Below, piece after piece: positions 15,001-20,162 of a stretch of DNA of 64,000 bases. Made by a program: the position numbers and the translations under genes. How positions within the stretch are numbered: position 1 is the first letter of the stretch; each line of letters begins with the position of its first letter. The notes beneath the pieces are model-generated. The model saw nothing but the letters and a program-made list of their open reading frames with translations, was not told the origin of the DNA and ran no database searches. Source of the DNA: Paenibacillus agilis (GTDB taxonomy: Bacteria > Bacillota > Bacilli > Paenibacillales > Paenibacillaceae); contig NZ_VNJK01000001.1 of NCBI RefSeq assembly GCF_007786455.1, positions 2,814,673 through 2,878,672 of the forward strand, written 5' to 3'.

Positions 15001-16374
15001 CTCGCTCATCCCTGCCACCGGCGGATTAAAAACGTTGAGTATGCGGTGTCTTTCCTCATCGCTCAGCAGAGAAATCTCGCGTACTGGCAGTTCGGGAGTT
15101 TGAAGAAACTGGTCGAGAACGGTTACATACTGTTCCATAATCCGATCAATTTCAGCCGTCTCGAACAGGCCGGTACGATAGGAAGCATGGAGAATGATAT
15201 GGCCTTCATTCAGCATATGATCAAAGCGCAGCAGCAAATCGTCCATCTCGTGCCTAGCGAAATGAGCCTCCAGGCGTATCTTGATTTCTTCGTACTCCAC
15301 GATTTTCAAAGGCAGATATTCCAAAGACGTGCGGAACAGCCCCGAAAGATCGTTGCGGCCGTGTTGTTCACGTAAATCCTTGATTAATTGGTTATAAGGG
15401 TATTTCTGATAACGCAAATCCGCGGTATTTTCCTTGGAAACCGCTTGGATCAAGGAAAGCACGTTCCCTTCTGGATTCAGACGAACCCGCGTAGCCACGG
15501 TGCTGACGAACATACCGATCGTTTCTTTTTCCTTCTTGCTGGTGCGATTGGCGAAAACCGTGCCGACCGGAACATCGGTGCTGTCGGTCAGCTTGTACAA
15601 TAAGGCGGACATGGCGGACAGAAATAACGTATATAAGCTGACCTGATATTGTTCGCTGAAGGCTAGAATGCGTTCATACCGGGAACCGTCCAAAGTGATG
15701 GCCAGTTTATTGGATTCGCTGCCGATCAAGAATGGCGGATACGATTTAATGCCGGTCGTTTCAGGCAAAGTGCTGTACTTCGTCAGCCAGTATTCCTTGC
15801 CTTTTTGATAACGCTGTGATTGCTCATATTCACGTTCTGAGGAAATATAATCTAGATAGGAAGGAGCCTGATAACTGCTGGAGATGCCTTTGCGTAGTTC
15901 CAGGTATTTTTCCATCACTGCATGCAGCAAAGCATTGACGGACAAGCCGTCGGCGATAATATGATTTACCGTCAAATTGAGCCATACTTGGCCGTTCGCA
16001 AAATGGATAATCGTAAATTGATAGAGGTGTTCGTCAAACACGCTGGCCGGTTTTTCGCTTACTTCTTTCACCCAAGCATAGAACTGTTCGGTTGTACCTA
16101 TTTCGAGAAGGCTTATCCTAGCTTGGATATTCTCCGGCTCTTCGAACCACTGCGTTGGATTTTGCAAATCCCCGCTAATACGGATTCGGAAAGCGTCATA
16201 GGTTTTGACAATCTCTTCCGCCGCTTGCTCCAGAAGCTGTGTGTCGATCTCGCCCGTAATTTGGTAGGTCGCGGAAAGCATCGTGATGGACGTTCCCGGA
16301 TTCATAATTTCCATGAACCATATTCGGCGCTGGGCTTGCGTTAATCCATATTGCTCGCTGGCATTCTCTCTCAC
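1..16374 (-). CDS. pmxE: Polymyxin-type NRPS subunit, modules 1-5 (partial, 3' end outside window)
   Basis: This multimodular NRPS subunit starts the lipopeptide. Visible domains (approximate residues): starter C 1-440, A1 455-960, PCP1 1000-1045, C2 1065-1490, A2 1505-2015, PCP2 2050-2080, C3 2110-2520, A3 2575-3130, PCP3 3165-3190, E 3230-3680, C4 3685-4120, A4 4150-4690, PCP4 4725-4750, C5 4790-5200, then A5 cut by the window edge. Pocket residues read by eye are DVGEISSID (Dab) in A1 and A3, DFWNIGMVH (Thr) in A2 and DVGEISAID (Dab) in A4. The E domain after PCP3 has an intact HHLVVDG motif, so residue 3 should be D-Dab. C4 follows E and has the DCL-like HHILMDGW motif. The starter C has NHIIADG and is probably N-acylating. 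The start is a GTG at 16374 with GGGAG nine bases upstream. There are 5458 codons in view and the frame is open at base 1. Gene order and module content match P. polymyxa pmxE. Confidence 0.93.
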   Translation of the reverse strand, partial: MRENASEQYGLTQAQRRIWFMEIMNPGTSITMLSATYQITGEIDTQLLEQAAEEIVKTYDAFRIRISGDLQNPTQWFEEPENIQARISLLEIGTTEQFYAWVKEVSEKPASVFDEHLYQFTIIHFANGQVWLNLTVNHIIADGLSVNALLHAVMEKYLELRKGISSSYQAPSYLDYISSEREYEQSQRYQKGKEYWLTKYSTLPETTGIKSYPPFLIGSESNKLAITLDGSRYERILAFSEQYQVSLYTLFLSAMSALLYKLTDSTDVPVGTVFANRTSKKEKETIGMFVSTVATRVRLNPEGNVLSLIQAVSKENTADLRYQKYPYNQLIKDLREQHGRNDLSGLFRTSLEYLPLKIVEYEEIKIRLEAHFARHEMDDLLLRFDHMLNEGHIILHASYRTGLFETAEIDRIMEQYVTVLDQFLQTPELPVREISLLSDEERHRILNVFNPPVAGMSEGEAFHRYFERFAREISEHPAVVYMDKQLTYGELNERADRLASLLREQGVGRETITGIWAERSMELLVGVLAVWKAGGAYVPLDPDYPAERIEYMLSDSDASVLLTQRHLLERAGGWLADDRLKLQAVYAMDDEQIYNEDALTVEFESAGSAPQDLAYVIYTSGTTGRPKGVMIEHGSLVNTADAYRREYRLDQFPVRLLQLASFSFDVFVGDIARTLYNGGTLVIVPKDDRIDPNRLYGWIRDQNITVFESTPALILPFMQHIYEEGLDVSSMQLLITSSDACSVTDYRLLQERFGGQFRIINSYGVTEAAIDSSFYDEPLDKLPPSGHVPIGKAWLNARFYIVDAALKPVPVGVPGELVIGGAGVARGYWNRPDLTTEKFADSPFVPGERLYRTGDLARWLEDGNVDFIGRIDYQVKIRGFRIELGEIETALLRFPSVKQAVVTDRTDEQGQKYLCGYVAADASLQLSDLLSQLKQELPAHMVPARLVSLDKLPLTPNGKIDRKALPEPTGGVEAGREYVAPRTTLETRIAFIWQQVLGISRVGVQDDFFDLGGHSLRASSLVSKIRKELQVEVALRDVFRYTTIEQLAQRIGGLKQQETYEITKAAEAEYYPVSSEQKRLYVLRQLDGAERSYNMSAALLLEGKLDRMRTEYAFRALIQRHETLRTGIEQVQGELVQRIYDEVEFAVDYFQASEREVDQVVEAYYRSFDLTKPPLLRIGHIEVAENRHILLFDMHHIVSDGISTALLFDQFSRLYRGEELSPLCIQYKDYAVWQHSEAYGQMLQPQKEYWLEQLSGELPVLELPTDFPRPAVQSFDGRTVKFYIGKERTEKLQELAARTGTTLYMVLLSAYSILMHKYSGQEDLIVGTPIAGRTQEEVQPIVGMFINTLAIRSRPERSKPYLSYLEEIKEITLGAFENQNYLFEDLVESLHIPRATGRNPLFDTFFSLQNTENEQIVIEELEQSFYPLENRTSKFELLLDISELNGQLECRLEYATALYKQETAERFARHYDKLLETIAAAPDGDIASLEMLTEEEIGELVRGFNDTEADYPRQLTIHGLFEEQAELYPDNVATVMNERQLTYRELNERSNRLARKLRETGVEADQLVAILAERSLDMVVGILAILKAGGAYVPVDPDYPEERIRFMIEDSGAPLLLIQKHLHERIDFAGTRLELDDFVWGDRGAESAEALDASNLEPISGPGNLAYVIYTSGTTGRPKGTLIEHKNVVRLLFNDKNLFDFGPSDTWTLFHSFCFDFSVWEMYGALLYGGKLVIVPPLTAKSPADFLALLGREQVTILNQTPTYFYQLLREVLADHPYDLQIRNVIFGGEALSPLLLKGFKTKYPETKLINMYGITETTVHVTYKEITWVEMEAAKSNIGKPIPTLSVYVLDEKRRPVPIGVAGEMFVAGEGLARGYLNRPDLTAEKFVDSPFAEGEKLYRSGDLAAWLPDGNIEYLGRIDHQVKIRGYRIELDEIETQLLNVEGVEEAVVLARQDRGGEKVLVAYFVADRMLTVSEMRTSLAQGMPGYMIPSYFVQLERMPLTSNGKVDRKALPEPQGGLQTGVEYVAPRNRTESQLVKIWENVLGYSGIGVLDNFFELGGHSLRATNLVSKIRKEMNVELPLRDVFRYMTVQSMAGAIASLEEMQHSSIPKAEEKAYYPVSSAQKRLYVLHQLDGSELNYNLPSALQLEGALNEAKVENALTTLVARHDMLRTGFEIVNGEPVQRIHPHVAFKVEKLQASEDQAAAILEGFIQPFDLIQPPLLRALLIELEKEKFLLALDIHHIGSDGLSMDVLMREFVRLYNGEELPELRIQYKDYAVWQQSEEQRQRIKRQEEYWRGVFSSELPVLELPLDFSRPAVQQFDGQTLTFILDAEKSEALKRLAGDSGATLYMLLLAAYSVLLHKYAGQEDIVVGTPIAARSHADLQPIIGMFVNTLALRLGPAAEWKFVDYLQEVKETTLGAYEHQDYPFEELVEALQVSRVLSRNPLFDTMFSLQKHESLDLTLEGLQWSLFDIEEKTAKFDLSLDIVEADNELVCKLEYATSLFKEETMVRLAGHYEQLLASILAQPGARIEDLDILTDSEKHDLLVKFDVSSSALAKQLAAEGTGVEADESWRESTFHELFEEQVERTPGALAVVYEDSKLTYAELNAKANHLAYTLRARGVKPEQVVGIMADRSVELLIGVLAVWKAGGAYVPLDPEYPAERIEYMLADSGASVLLTQTRLLEQVEAWCRDGSLVLQTVLALDDFATYSLGAGEAAVGVQAVGEAGAEVEALAQAEMATAETSATAEAEKNVLAADLASNPANVNKPNDLAYLIYTSGTTGRPKGVAVEHRSLVNTAAGYRRDYRLDQFPIRLLQLASFSFDVFVGDIARTLYNGGTMVIVPKDDRIDPTRLYGWIRDYAVTVFESTPALIVPFMEHVHAEGLDLSSMQLLIASSDACSVADYRTLQERFGSQFRIINSYGVTEAAIDSSFYDEPLEKLPKTGSVPIGKAWLNAKFYIVDTNLKPVPIGVLGELVIGGAGVARGYLNRPDLTAEKFVDSPFAAGERLYRTGDLARWMPDGNVDFIGRIDNQVKIRGYRIELGEIEAAMNNVVGVRQALVIDRTDERGQKYLCGYVVADSSFDLEGLVAHLDAALPSHMVPSRIMRLDQMPLTPNGKIDRKALPVPEGSIRAEAAYTAPRTPAEQALASVWQSVLGVEQVGTMDNFFALGGDSIKALQVSSRLLQTGYKLVMKDLFHYPTISALSLQLQTAERTASQAEVTGEVILTPIQRWFFEQNPADVHHSNQAFMQFSKQGFDEEALRQAVRQLVVHHDALRSVYRQTENSYTVWNRGAGENEALFDLEVVDFKGARDMKEAVEAKANDIQASIELENGPLVKLGLFRCDDGDHLLIAIHHLVVDGVSWRILLEDFAAGYEQALQGQPIRLPLKTDSFQTWAKQLADYANGPAMEREREYWQHIEQLAYELLPKDFDQGKSKLKDSGLVTVRWTAEETEQLLKQAHRAYHTEMNDLLLAALGLAVQAWSGRERVLVNLEGHGREDILPDVDITRTVGWFTSQFPVVLEPGHTQALGHQVKQVKESLRRIPNKGIGYGILRYLSAPRDGERFALEPEISFNYLGQFDQDYESSGSQLSPFSPGSDSSPNAGMDFVLDINGMVSEGVLALTIRYGETQYKRETIECLGTLLHSSLREVISHCVSKERPELTPSDVLLQDMTVEELERLAEHTAALGELENVYTLTPLQKGMLFHSLLDADSEAYFEQVTFDLYGSLNVEAFTQGLDTLVQRNEALRTNFITGWRDEPIQVVFRERKCEVYFEDIRSVSDEDLEKTIADFVSRDKANKFDLARGSLMRVTVLRTGDESYQVIWSHHHILMDGWCMSFMIKEVFDTYFAFQEKRTPELPPVTSYSRYIEWLEAQDAEKASRYWSDYLAGYDQQTKLPQEKTQLKQGAFEAAEIDVELSKELTGQIERVARQQQVTLNTFMQTVWGLVLQVYNNSEDVVFGSVVSGRPAEIPGIESMIGLFINTIPVRIQGKAEETVADILRKTQDQALASGAYETFPLFEIQSLSEQKRDLINHIMVFENYPMEEQIEQVVGGDKEALKIANIQSPEQTNYDLDITVIPEEHILLRFTYNALTFKEEDIRRIHGHFAQALEKVAANPNIRVNQLELLTAAEKEQILGSFNPAQPEAAPAAAFHRLFEEQVERTPDAAAVVYENDRLTYAELNERANRVGATLRASGIGRETIVGILAERSVDLLVAVLAVWKAGGAYVPLDPDYPADRVRFMLEDSGAKVLLTQTPLRDRAEAWLGEEELALTTVLYLDDEASYSEERANAPIGASMVSGIISGKLMGAVNDGDESYSNVVGMDSFHEARPEDLAYVIYTSGTTGKPKGVMIEHRSLVNTAAGYRREYRLDQFSVRLLQLASFSFDVFVGDIARTLYNGGTMVIVPKDDRIDPSRLHHWMERERVTIFESTPALIVPFLEYVHEQQLDMSWMELLITSSDSCSVADYRTLQERFGSLFRIINAYGVTEAAIDSSFYDEPLTKLPQTGHVPIGKAWLNANFYIVDAHLNLVPVGVLGELVIGGVGVARGYLNRPELTEEKFVDSPFAAGERLYRTGDFARWMEDGNVDFIGRIDNQAKIRGYRIETGEVEARLLSVGGVKEAVVVVREDQEGQKALCAYYTAEEGLTTADLKRSIASELPGYMIPSYFVELERLPLTPNGKIDRKALPAPEGGAGGGREYVAPRTELEAKLAVIWQDVLVQEKEVGVTDNFFDLGGHSLRATTLVSKMHKELGVEFPLRDVFRYSTVEEMAGAMERLEIGSFTAIPTAEPSEYYPLSSAQKRLYILNQLEGAELSYNIPGAMLLEGELDRQRFEEAFRELVARHEALRTGFEMVKGEAIQRIYEEAAFQVEYVQISGEQAEETVRQFVRPFNLAKPPLLQVGLAELAPERHILMFDTHHIVSDGVSIDVLIQEFVRLYSGEQLEPLRIQYKDYAVWQQSDEQKAQLAKQEAYWLDMFRGELPVLELPTDYPRPAMQSYEGRTLQLFMDGEKSEGLKRLAAENGATLYMVLLAGYTVLLHKYTGQEDVVVGTPIAGRNHSDVQPLIGMFVNTLAIRSYPAADKTFLDYLKEIKETTLGAFEHQNYPFEELVDKVNVARDLSRNPLFDTMFALQNTENLEIQLPGLHLSTYASEEIVSKFDLSLDVTEIEEGLEYLFEYGTALYKTETVEKLAAHYLELLESILGNPSATIAELGILTPAEKEQILGAFNPAQPEAAPAAAFHRLFEEQAEHTPEAAAVVYENDRLTYVELNERANRLAGTLRTSGIGRETIVGILAERSVDLLVAVLAVWKSGGAYVSLDPDYPADRVRFMLEDSGAKVLLTQTPLRERAEAWLGEEELPLEVVLYLDDEASYSEERANAPIGSGKLTDAVNDGDESHSNVVGMDSFHEARPEDLAYVIYTSGTTGKPKGVMIEHRSLVNTAAGYRREYRLDQFP
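10558..11829 (-). repeat. Thr adenylation-domain repeat, copy in pmxE
   Basis: About 1.27 kb of near-identical DNA is shared with 21398-22669 in pmxB, with a constant offset of about 10.84 kb. It covers most of the threonine A domain. Similarity drops sharply on both sides, which suggests recent gene conversion or domain exchange. Confidence 0.75.
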
Positions 16375-16605
16375 ATCGACACACTCCCGTTTTAGAGATT
16401 CTTTATAGATAGGCTTTGTACCTAGATGTCACTTAGTCACTTTTAAGAAGAACCGGGCAGGCCATTCCCAGAACGACTCCTGCGGACTCTTCCCCTTTTT
16501 CGTGTCTAACTTTTCTGGTAAGTACCGCTTATAAAGTAATACCTTAGATTGCAAAAAGACTCAGTCGCATTTCGCAAACAGGAAGCCGCCCGCCATAAAG
16601 CGGGT
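16375..16605 (-). other. pmxD-pmxE intergenic region with hairpin
   Basis: This 231-bp spacer breaks an otherwise tightly packed operon. A CCCGC/GCGGG hairpin (16589-16604) sits directly after the pmxD stop but has no adjacent T-run. About 50 bases further on, GACTGAGTC is followed by five Ts, which could be a weak attenuator. A TTGCAA box lies 15 bases from TATAAG, a poor promoter candidate. I infer read-through into pmxE, possibly with partial attenuation. Confidence 0.4.
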
Positions 16606-18339
16606 CTAGCCGTACAGCCGGGCGTAATAACCCCTGAGCGCCAGCAGGTCCTGATGACGGCCCCGCTCGACGACCGTCCCTTCGTTCATAACGGTAATCA
16701 AATCCGCATGTTCCACGGTGCTGAGACGGTGGGCGATCAGAATGGTGGTGCGCCCCTTCATTAATACGTTCAGGGCCTGCTGTACCCAATGCTGGGATTC
16801 GTTATCCAGCGCAGAAGTCGCTTCGTCCAGCAGCAAAATCGGGGCGTTTTTGAGAATCGCCCGGGCGATCGCAATTCGCTGCCTTTGTCCGCCGGACAAA
16901 GACGCTCCTCTCTCTCCCACAGGCGTTTTATACTGTTCAGGAAGTTCCTGAATGAAATGGTGAGCGTACGCCGCTTTGGCCGCCTCGATCACTTCTTCAT
17001 CCGTTGCATCTGGGTTGCCGTAGCGGATGTTTTCCTCAAGCGTGCCGGTAAACAAGAACGGCTCCTGCGGTACGTATGCAATCTGCCTACGGATTTCTTC
17101 CAGCGTGTAATGGCCGAACGGTTTGCCTTGAATCAGGATTTCCCCGCTGTCCACAGGATAAAAGCCAAGCAGCAGCTTGATCAGCGTACTTTTTCCGCTG
17201 CCGCTGGCCCCCACGATAGCGGCAACCTGGCCGGGAAACACCTGCATGGACATGTCGACAAGCACCTTTTTATCCGCCTGATAGGAAAATTCCACATCGC
17301 GAAACTCCACCGCAGCCTCCGACACGATCTCGCTGTTAGGAGATCCCAGACGCTCCGGTTCCTCTTCCTCTCTTAGTACCTCTTGAACCCGGTGAGCGCC
17401 CGCGAGTGAATTTTGGGTCATCGAAAGAACCATCCCCAAGTTCAACAAGGCGTGCGTCAGATTCACTTGCAGAACCGCCAGGGCGGCGACGCTTCCCATT
17501 CCCATCAGTCCGTAGGCATAAAGCAGACTGCCGATAACGATGATGCCGCAGAACGTGACGTAGCTGATAAAATGGTTCACCGCAGCCTGCATGCCGTTCT
17601 TCTGCGCGGTTTGCCGAAGCGTCTGCGTCATTTGTTCGTTCAACGCCTCGTACTGGCCGTAAATCGTACGGATGCGGAACAGCTTCACAATTTGAATGCC
17701 GCCCATAAAATCTTTGAATTTTTCGGTCATTTTACCGAGCGTTTGCAAGCCTTGTTCGGACAAGGCGCGAATATCTCGCGCAAATTTCAGGCTGACCACG
17801 GAGGACAGCAGCAGAATGACGAAGGATACACCAGCAAACCGCCAATCGATCAACACCATGGAGACAATAGAGCCGATGCAAAAGACAACTTGAAGCAGCA
17901 AAACGAAGTAAACCTGCGACAATGTAAACTCAACGGTCGTTACGTCGTTGTTCACCCGCGACAGCAAGTCCCCATGGTGCGTCTGCTCCAGGAATCTCGG
18001 CCGCACCCGGCACAGCTTGTCATAAAGACGTTCACGGATATTCAGCACAGTCAGCTCGACACTGCGCTGGTATAAGTAAATGAACCAGGGAGAAATCATA
18101 TTTTCCAGGAACAGGGCCGCGCCCAAAATAATAAAGGCTTCCACCATCAGGGACGTATCTCGGGACACGGCGAAATTAACCAAGTTATGTACGACCAAAC
18201 TGAAGGCGACGAGGAACAATGTCTGGGTGAGCGCCGTCACGGCAAGGCCAATGGCGTACTGGGTTTTGCGCTTGCGGTTCATAAACGTCAGCAAGTAGCC
18301 GAGTTCTTTCACTTGCGAGAGCCATCCGCTCTTTTTCAT
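16606..18339 (-). CDS. pmxD: ABC exporter half-transporter (polymyxin export/self-protection)
   Basis: This 577-residue half-transporter has an N-terminal exporter-type membrane domain (about residues 20-310) and a C-terminal ATPase domain (about 340-575). Visible motifs are Walker A GASGSGKST, the signature LSGGQRQRIAIAR, Walker B PILLLDEATSALD and an H-loop in the segment AHRLSTVEHADLI. It overlaps pmxC by four bases (ATGA), so the two are probably translationally coupled and form a heterodimer. Length and position match PmxD of P. polymyxa, which is implicated in polymyxin secretion and producer tolerance. The substrate is inferred from context; the sequence itself shows only a type I exporter of the MdlB/lipid A-exporter class. 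Confidence 0.92.
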   Translation of the reverse strand: MKKSGWLSQVKELGYLLTFMNRKRKTQYAIGLAVTALTQTLFLVAFSLVVHNLVNFAVSRDTSLMVEAFIILGAALFLENMISPWFIYLYQRSVELTVLNIRERLYDKLCRVRPRFLEQTHHGDLLSRVNNDVTTVEFTLSQVYFVLLLQVVFCIGSIVSMVLIDWRFAGVSFVILLLSSVVSLKFARDIRALSEQGLQTLGKMTEKFKDFMGGIQIVKLFRIRTIYGQYEALNEQMTQTLRQTAQKNGMQAAVNHFISYVTFCGIIVIGSLLYAYGLMGMGSVAALAVLQVNLTHALLNLGMVLSMTQNSLAGAHRVQEVLREEEEPERLGSPNSEIVSEAAVEFRDVEFSYQADKKVLVDMSMQVFPGQVAAIVGASGSGKSTLIKLLLGFYPVDSGEILIQGKPFGHYTLEEIRRQIAYVPQEPFLFTGTLEENIRYGNPDATDEEVIEAAKAAYAHHFIQELPEQYKTPVGERGASLSGGQRQRIAIARAILKNAPILLLDEATSALDNESQHWVQQALNVLMKGRTTILIAHRLSTVEHADLITVMNEGTVVERGRHQDLLALRGYYARLYG

Positions 18340-20162
18340 GTGTACGCCACCTCCCTGCGTTTGGCAGAATCGGTAAATTCCTGGTAGTACGACTGGGCGT
18401 ACAGTCCCTTCATATCCAGCAATTGTTTATGAGTGCCCTTTTCCACAATAGTTCCTTGTTCCATGACCCAAATTTCGTCGGCGTTTTGTACGGTAGAAAG
18501 CCTGTGGGCAATAACCATCGTCGTTCTCTGCTTCATCAATACGTTGAGTGCTTCCTGTACCGCGCTTTCCGACTCGGGATCAAGAGCCGACGTTGGCTCG
18601 TCCAGCAGCAGAACAGGAGCATCCTTCAGAAAAGCCCGTGCCATTGCAATGCGCTGGCGCTGCCCGCCGGACAAAAAGCCTCCGCGCTCTCCGACATACG
18701 TCTGGTAGCCGTCGGGAAGCTGCATAATGAAGGAATGCGCCTGAGCGAATTTGGCGGCTTCGATTATCTCGTCCATCGACGCTACTTCCCGCCCGTAACC
18801 GATATTTTCGGCGATCGTGCCGCTAAACAAATATGAATCTTGGGTTACCACGGAAAAATGTGACCGAAGCTGCTCCGGATCGGCGCCGTCGATCAGGCTA
18901 CCGAACACCCGGATTTCACCCTGGTCCTCCAGAAGCGGATAAAAGCCGCATACAAGCTTAAACACCGTGCTCTTCCCTCCGCCGCTCGCTCCGACAAGCG
19001 CGATCGTCTTCCCTTCCGGCACCGAGAAGCTAACATTTCGCAGGATCGGGGAGCTCTCCTCATACCCGAAGGTTACGTTCCGAAATTCGATGGGGGCGGC
19101 GCTCGCTTTCGAAAGCGAACGACCATTTTCCGTTTCGGTCGGCTGCTCGACGATCTCGGAGACCCTTCTCAGAGCACCGGTCATTTCGAACGTCCGCGTG
19201 ATGAGCTCGGGAATGTGCTCCAGCGGCTCCAGACATAGATTCAGCAAGTACAGGAAGGCGATCAGCTCTCCCGCGCCTAGCTGCCCTTTGTAGATCAAAT
19301 AGCTTCCGAAACTGACGGCGAAAATAATCGGGCTGATCATCAGCGTGGATAGTAGCGGGTTGACCCAGGCTTCCCGTTTTTTCACGGCCAGCTTTTTTTG
19401 AGCCGTCAATTGCAGCAATGCTTGGTAGGAGCGAGATAACATGCCGGATAGCAAGTAGCTTTTTACAATAGGCATACCCCCAAGCGTATCCTGGAGGTTG
19501 ATGTTCATTCGTCCCATGTTCGCCTGGGCTTCCTCCGTCAACCGCTCCAACTGCTTGCCGATCCATTGAGAAACCAGTAGCGCTACGGGAAATAACAGCA
19601 GGCTGTACAGCATTAGCTCCCATTGGAGGTAGATCAAATAAGCGAAACAGCCGATGAACAATAGCGGATGATAAAACCACTGGGCGAGGTCCCGAATCAT
19701 AAAGTGCTGGATGAGCTGCAGGTCGTTGTTGATCCGCGACAATACGTCGCCGGAGTGCTGCTTTTCCAAATAGGAGACCGGGAGTTTGCCGATATGACTC
19801 ATGACATGGTTGCGGATATCCTGCACCGCAGAGGCGCTGCTTCGCTCCACGCCGAAGCTCATGAAAAACTTCGCTGGTACGCCGATCAAGATGACCACAA
19901 AGACCATGTACACGATTTGCAGAACGATTGGCCCCGCCCCCTTCTCGGCCTGGGTGGTCAACTGCTCGATCAAACTTCCCGTCCATATCTCGATAACGGC
20001 GGCGGCAATTGCGGACAAGGTACCGACGATCATCCAGCCTTTGTGATGGCTTACATAGGACATCAGCCAGCGGAACGCTTTCCAAGTGGCGTAAGCGGCT
20101 TGGCGCTTGGAAGGCGCCGCTGTGCCTTGTTCTTGAACAGATGGCTGTCGGTCAGCTTCCAT
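18336..20162 (-). CDS. pmxC: ABC exporter half-transporter (polymyxin export/self-protection)
   Basis: This 608-residue ABC half-transporter has a cytoplasmic N-terminal tail of about 35 residues, an exporter membrane domain (about 40-330) and an ATPase domain (about 360-590). Walker A is GASGGGKST, the signature is LSGGQRQRIAMAR and Walker B is PVLLLDEPTSALD. Its start overlaps the end of pmxB by 11 bases and its stop overlaps the pmxD start, so pmxB-C-D should be co-translated. As in P. polymyxa, the pair sits between the module-10 subunit and the initiating subunit. It most likely pairs with PmxD to move the cationic lipopeptide out of the cell. Drug specificity cannot be read from the sequence. 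Confidence 0.92.
   Translation of the reverse strand: MEADRQPSVQEQGTAAPSKRQAAYATWKAFRWLMSYVSHHKGWMIVGTLSAIAAAVIEIWTGSLIEQLTTQAEKGAGPIVLQIVYMVFVVILIGVPAKFFMSFGVERSSASAVQDIRNHVMSHIGKLPVSYLEKQHSGDVLSRINNDLQLIQHFMIRDLAQWFYHPLLFIGCFAYLIYLQWELMLYSLLLFPVALLVSQWIGKQLERLTEEAQANMGRMNINLQDTLGGMPIVKSYLLSGMLSRSYQALLQLTAQKKLAVKKREAWVNPLLSTLMISPIIFAVSFGSYLIYKGQLGAGELIAFLYLLNLCLEPLEHIPELITRTFEMTGALRRVSEIVEQPTETENGRSLSKASAAPIEFRNVTFGYEESSPILRNVSFSVPEGKTIALVGASGGGKSTVFKLVCGFYPLLEDQGEIRVFGSLIDGADPEQLRSHFSVVTQDSYLFSGTIAENIGYGREVASMDEIIEAAKFAQAHSFIMQLPDGYQTYVGERGGFLSGGQRQRIAMARAFLKDAPVLLLDEPTSALDPESESAVQEALNVLMKQRTTMVIAHRLSTVQNADEIWVMEQGTIVEKGTHKQLLDMKGLYAQSYYQEFTDSAKRREVAYT

Noticed and set aside
1-16374. Octapeptin or pelgipeptin synthetase as the identity of the cluster
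   Set aside because: Module count, the Thr codes at positions 2 and 10, and the placement of two ABC genes between the subunits fit polymyxin pmxABCDE rather than those eight- or nine-residue systems.
16375-16605. Independent promoter for pmxE
   Set aside because: The best -35/-10 pair has poor spacing, so it is mentioned only as a weak possibility.
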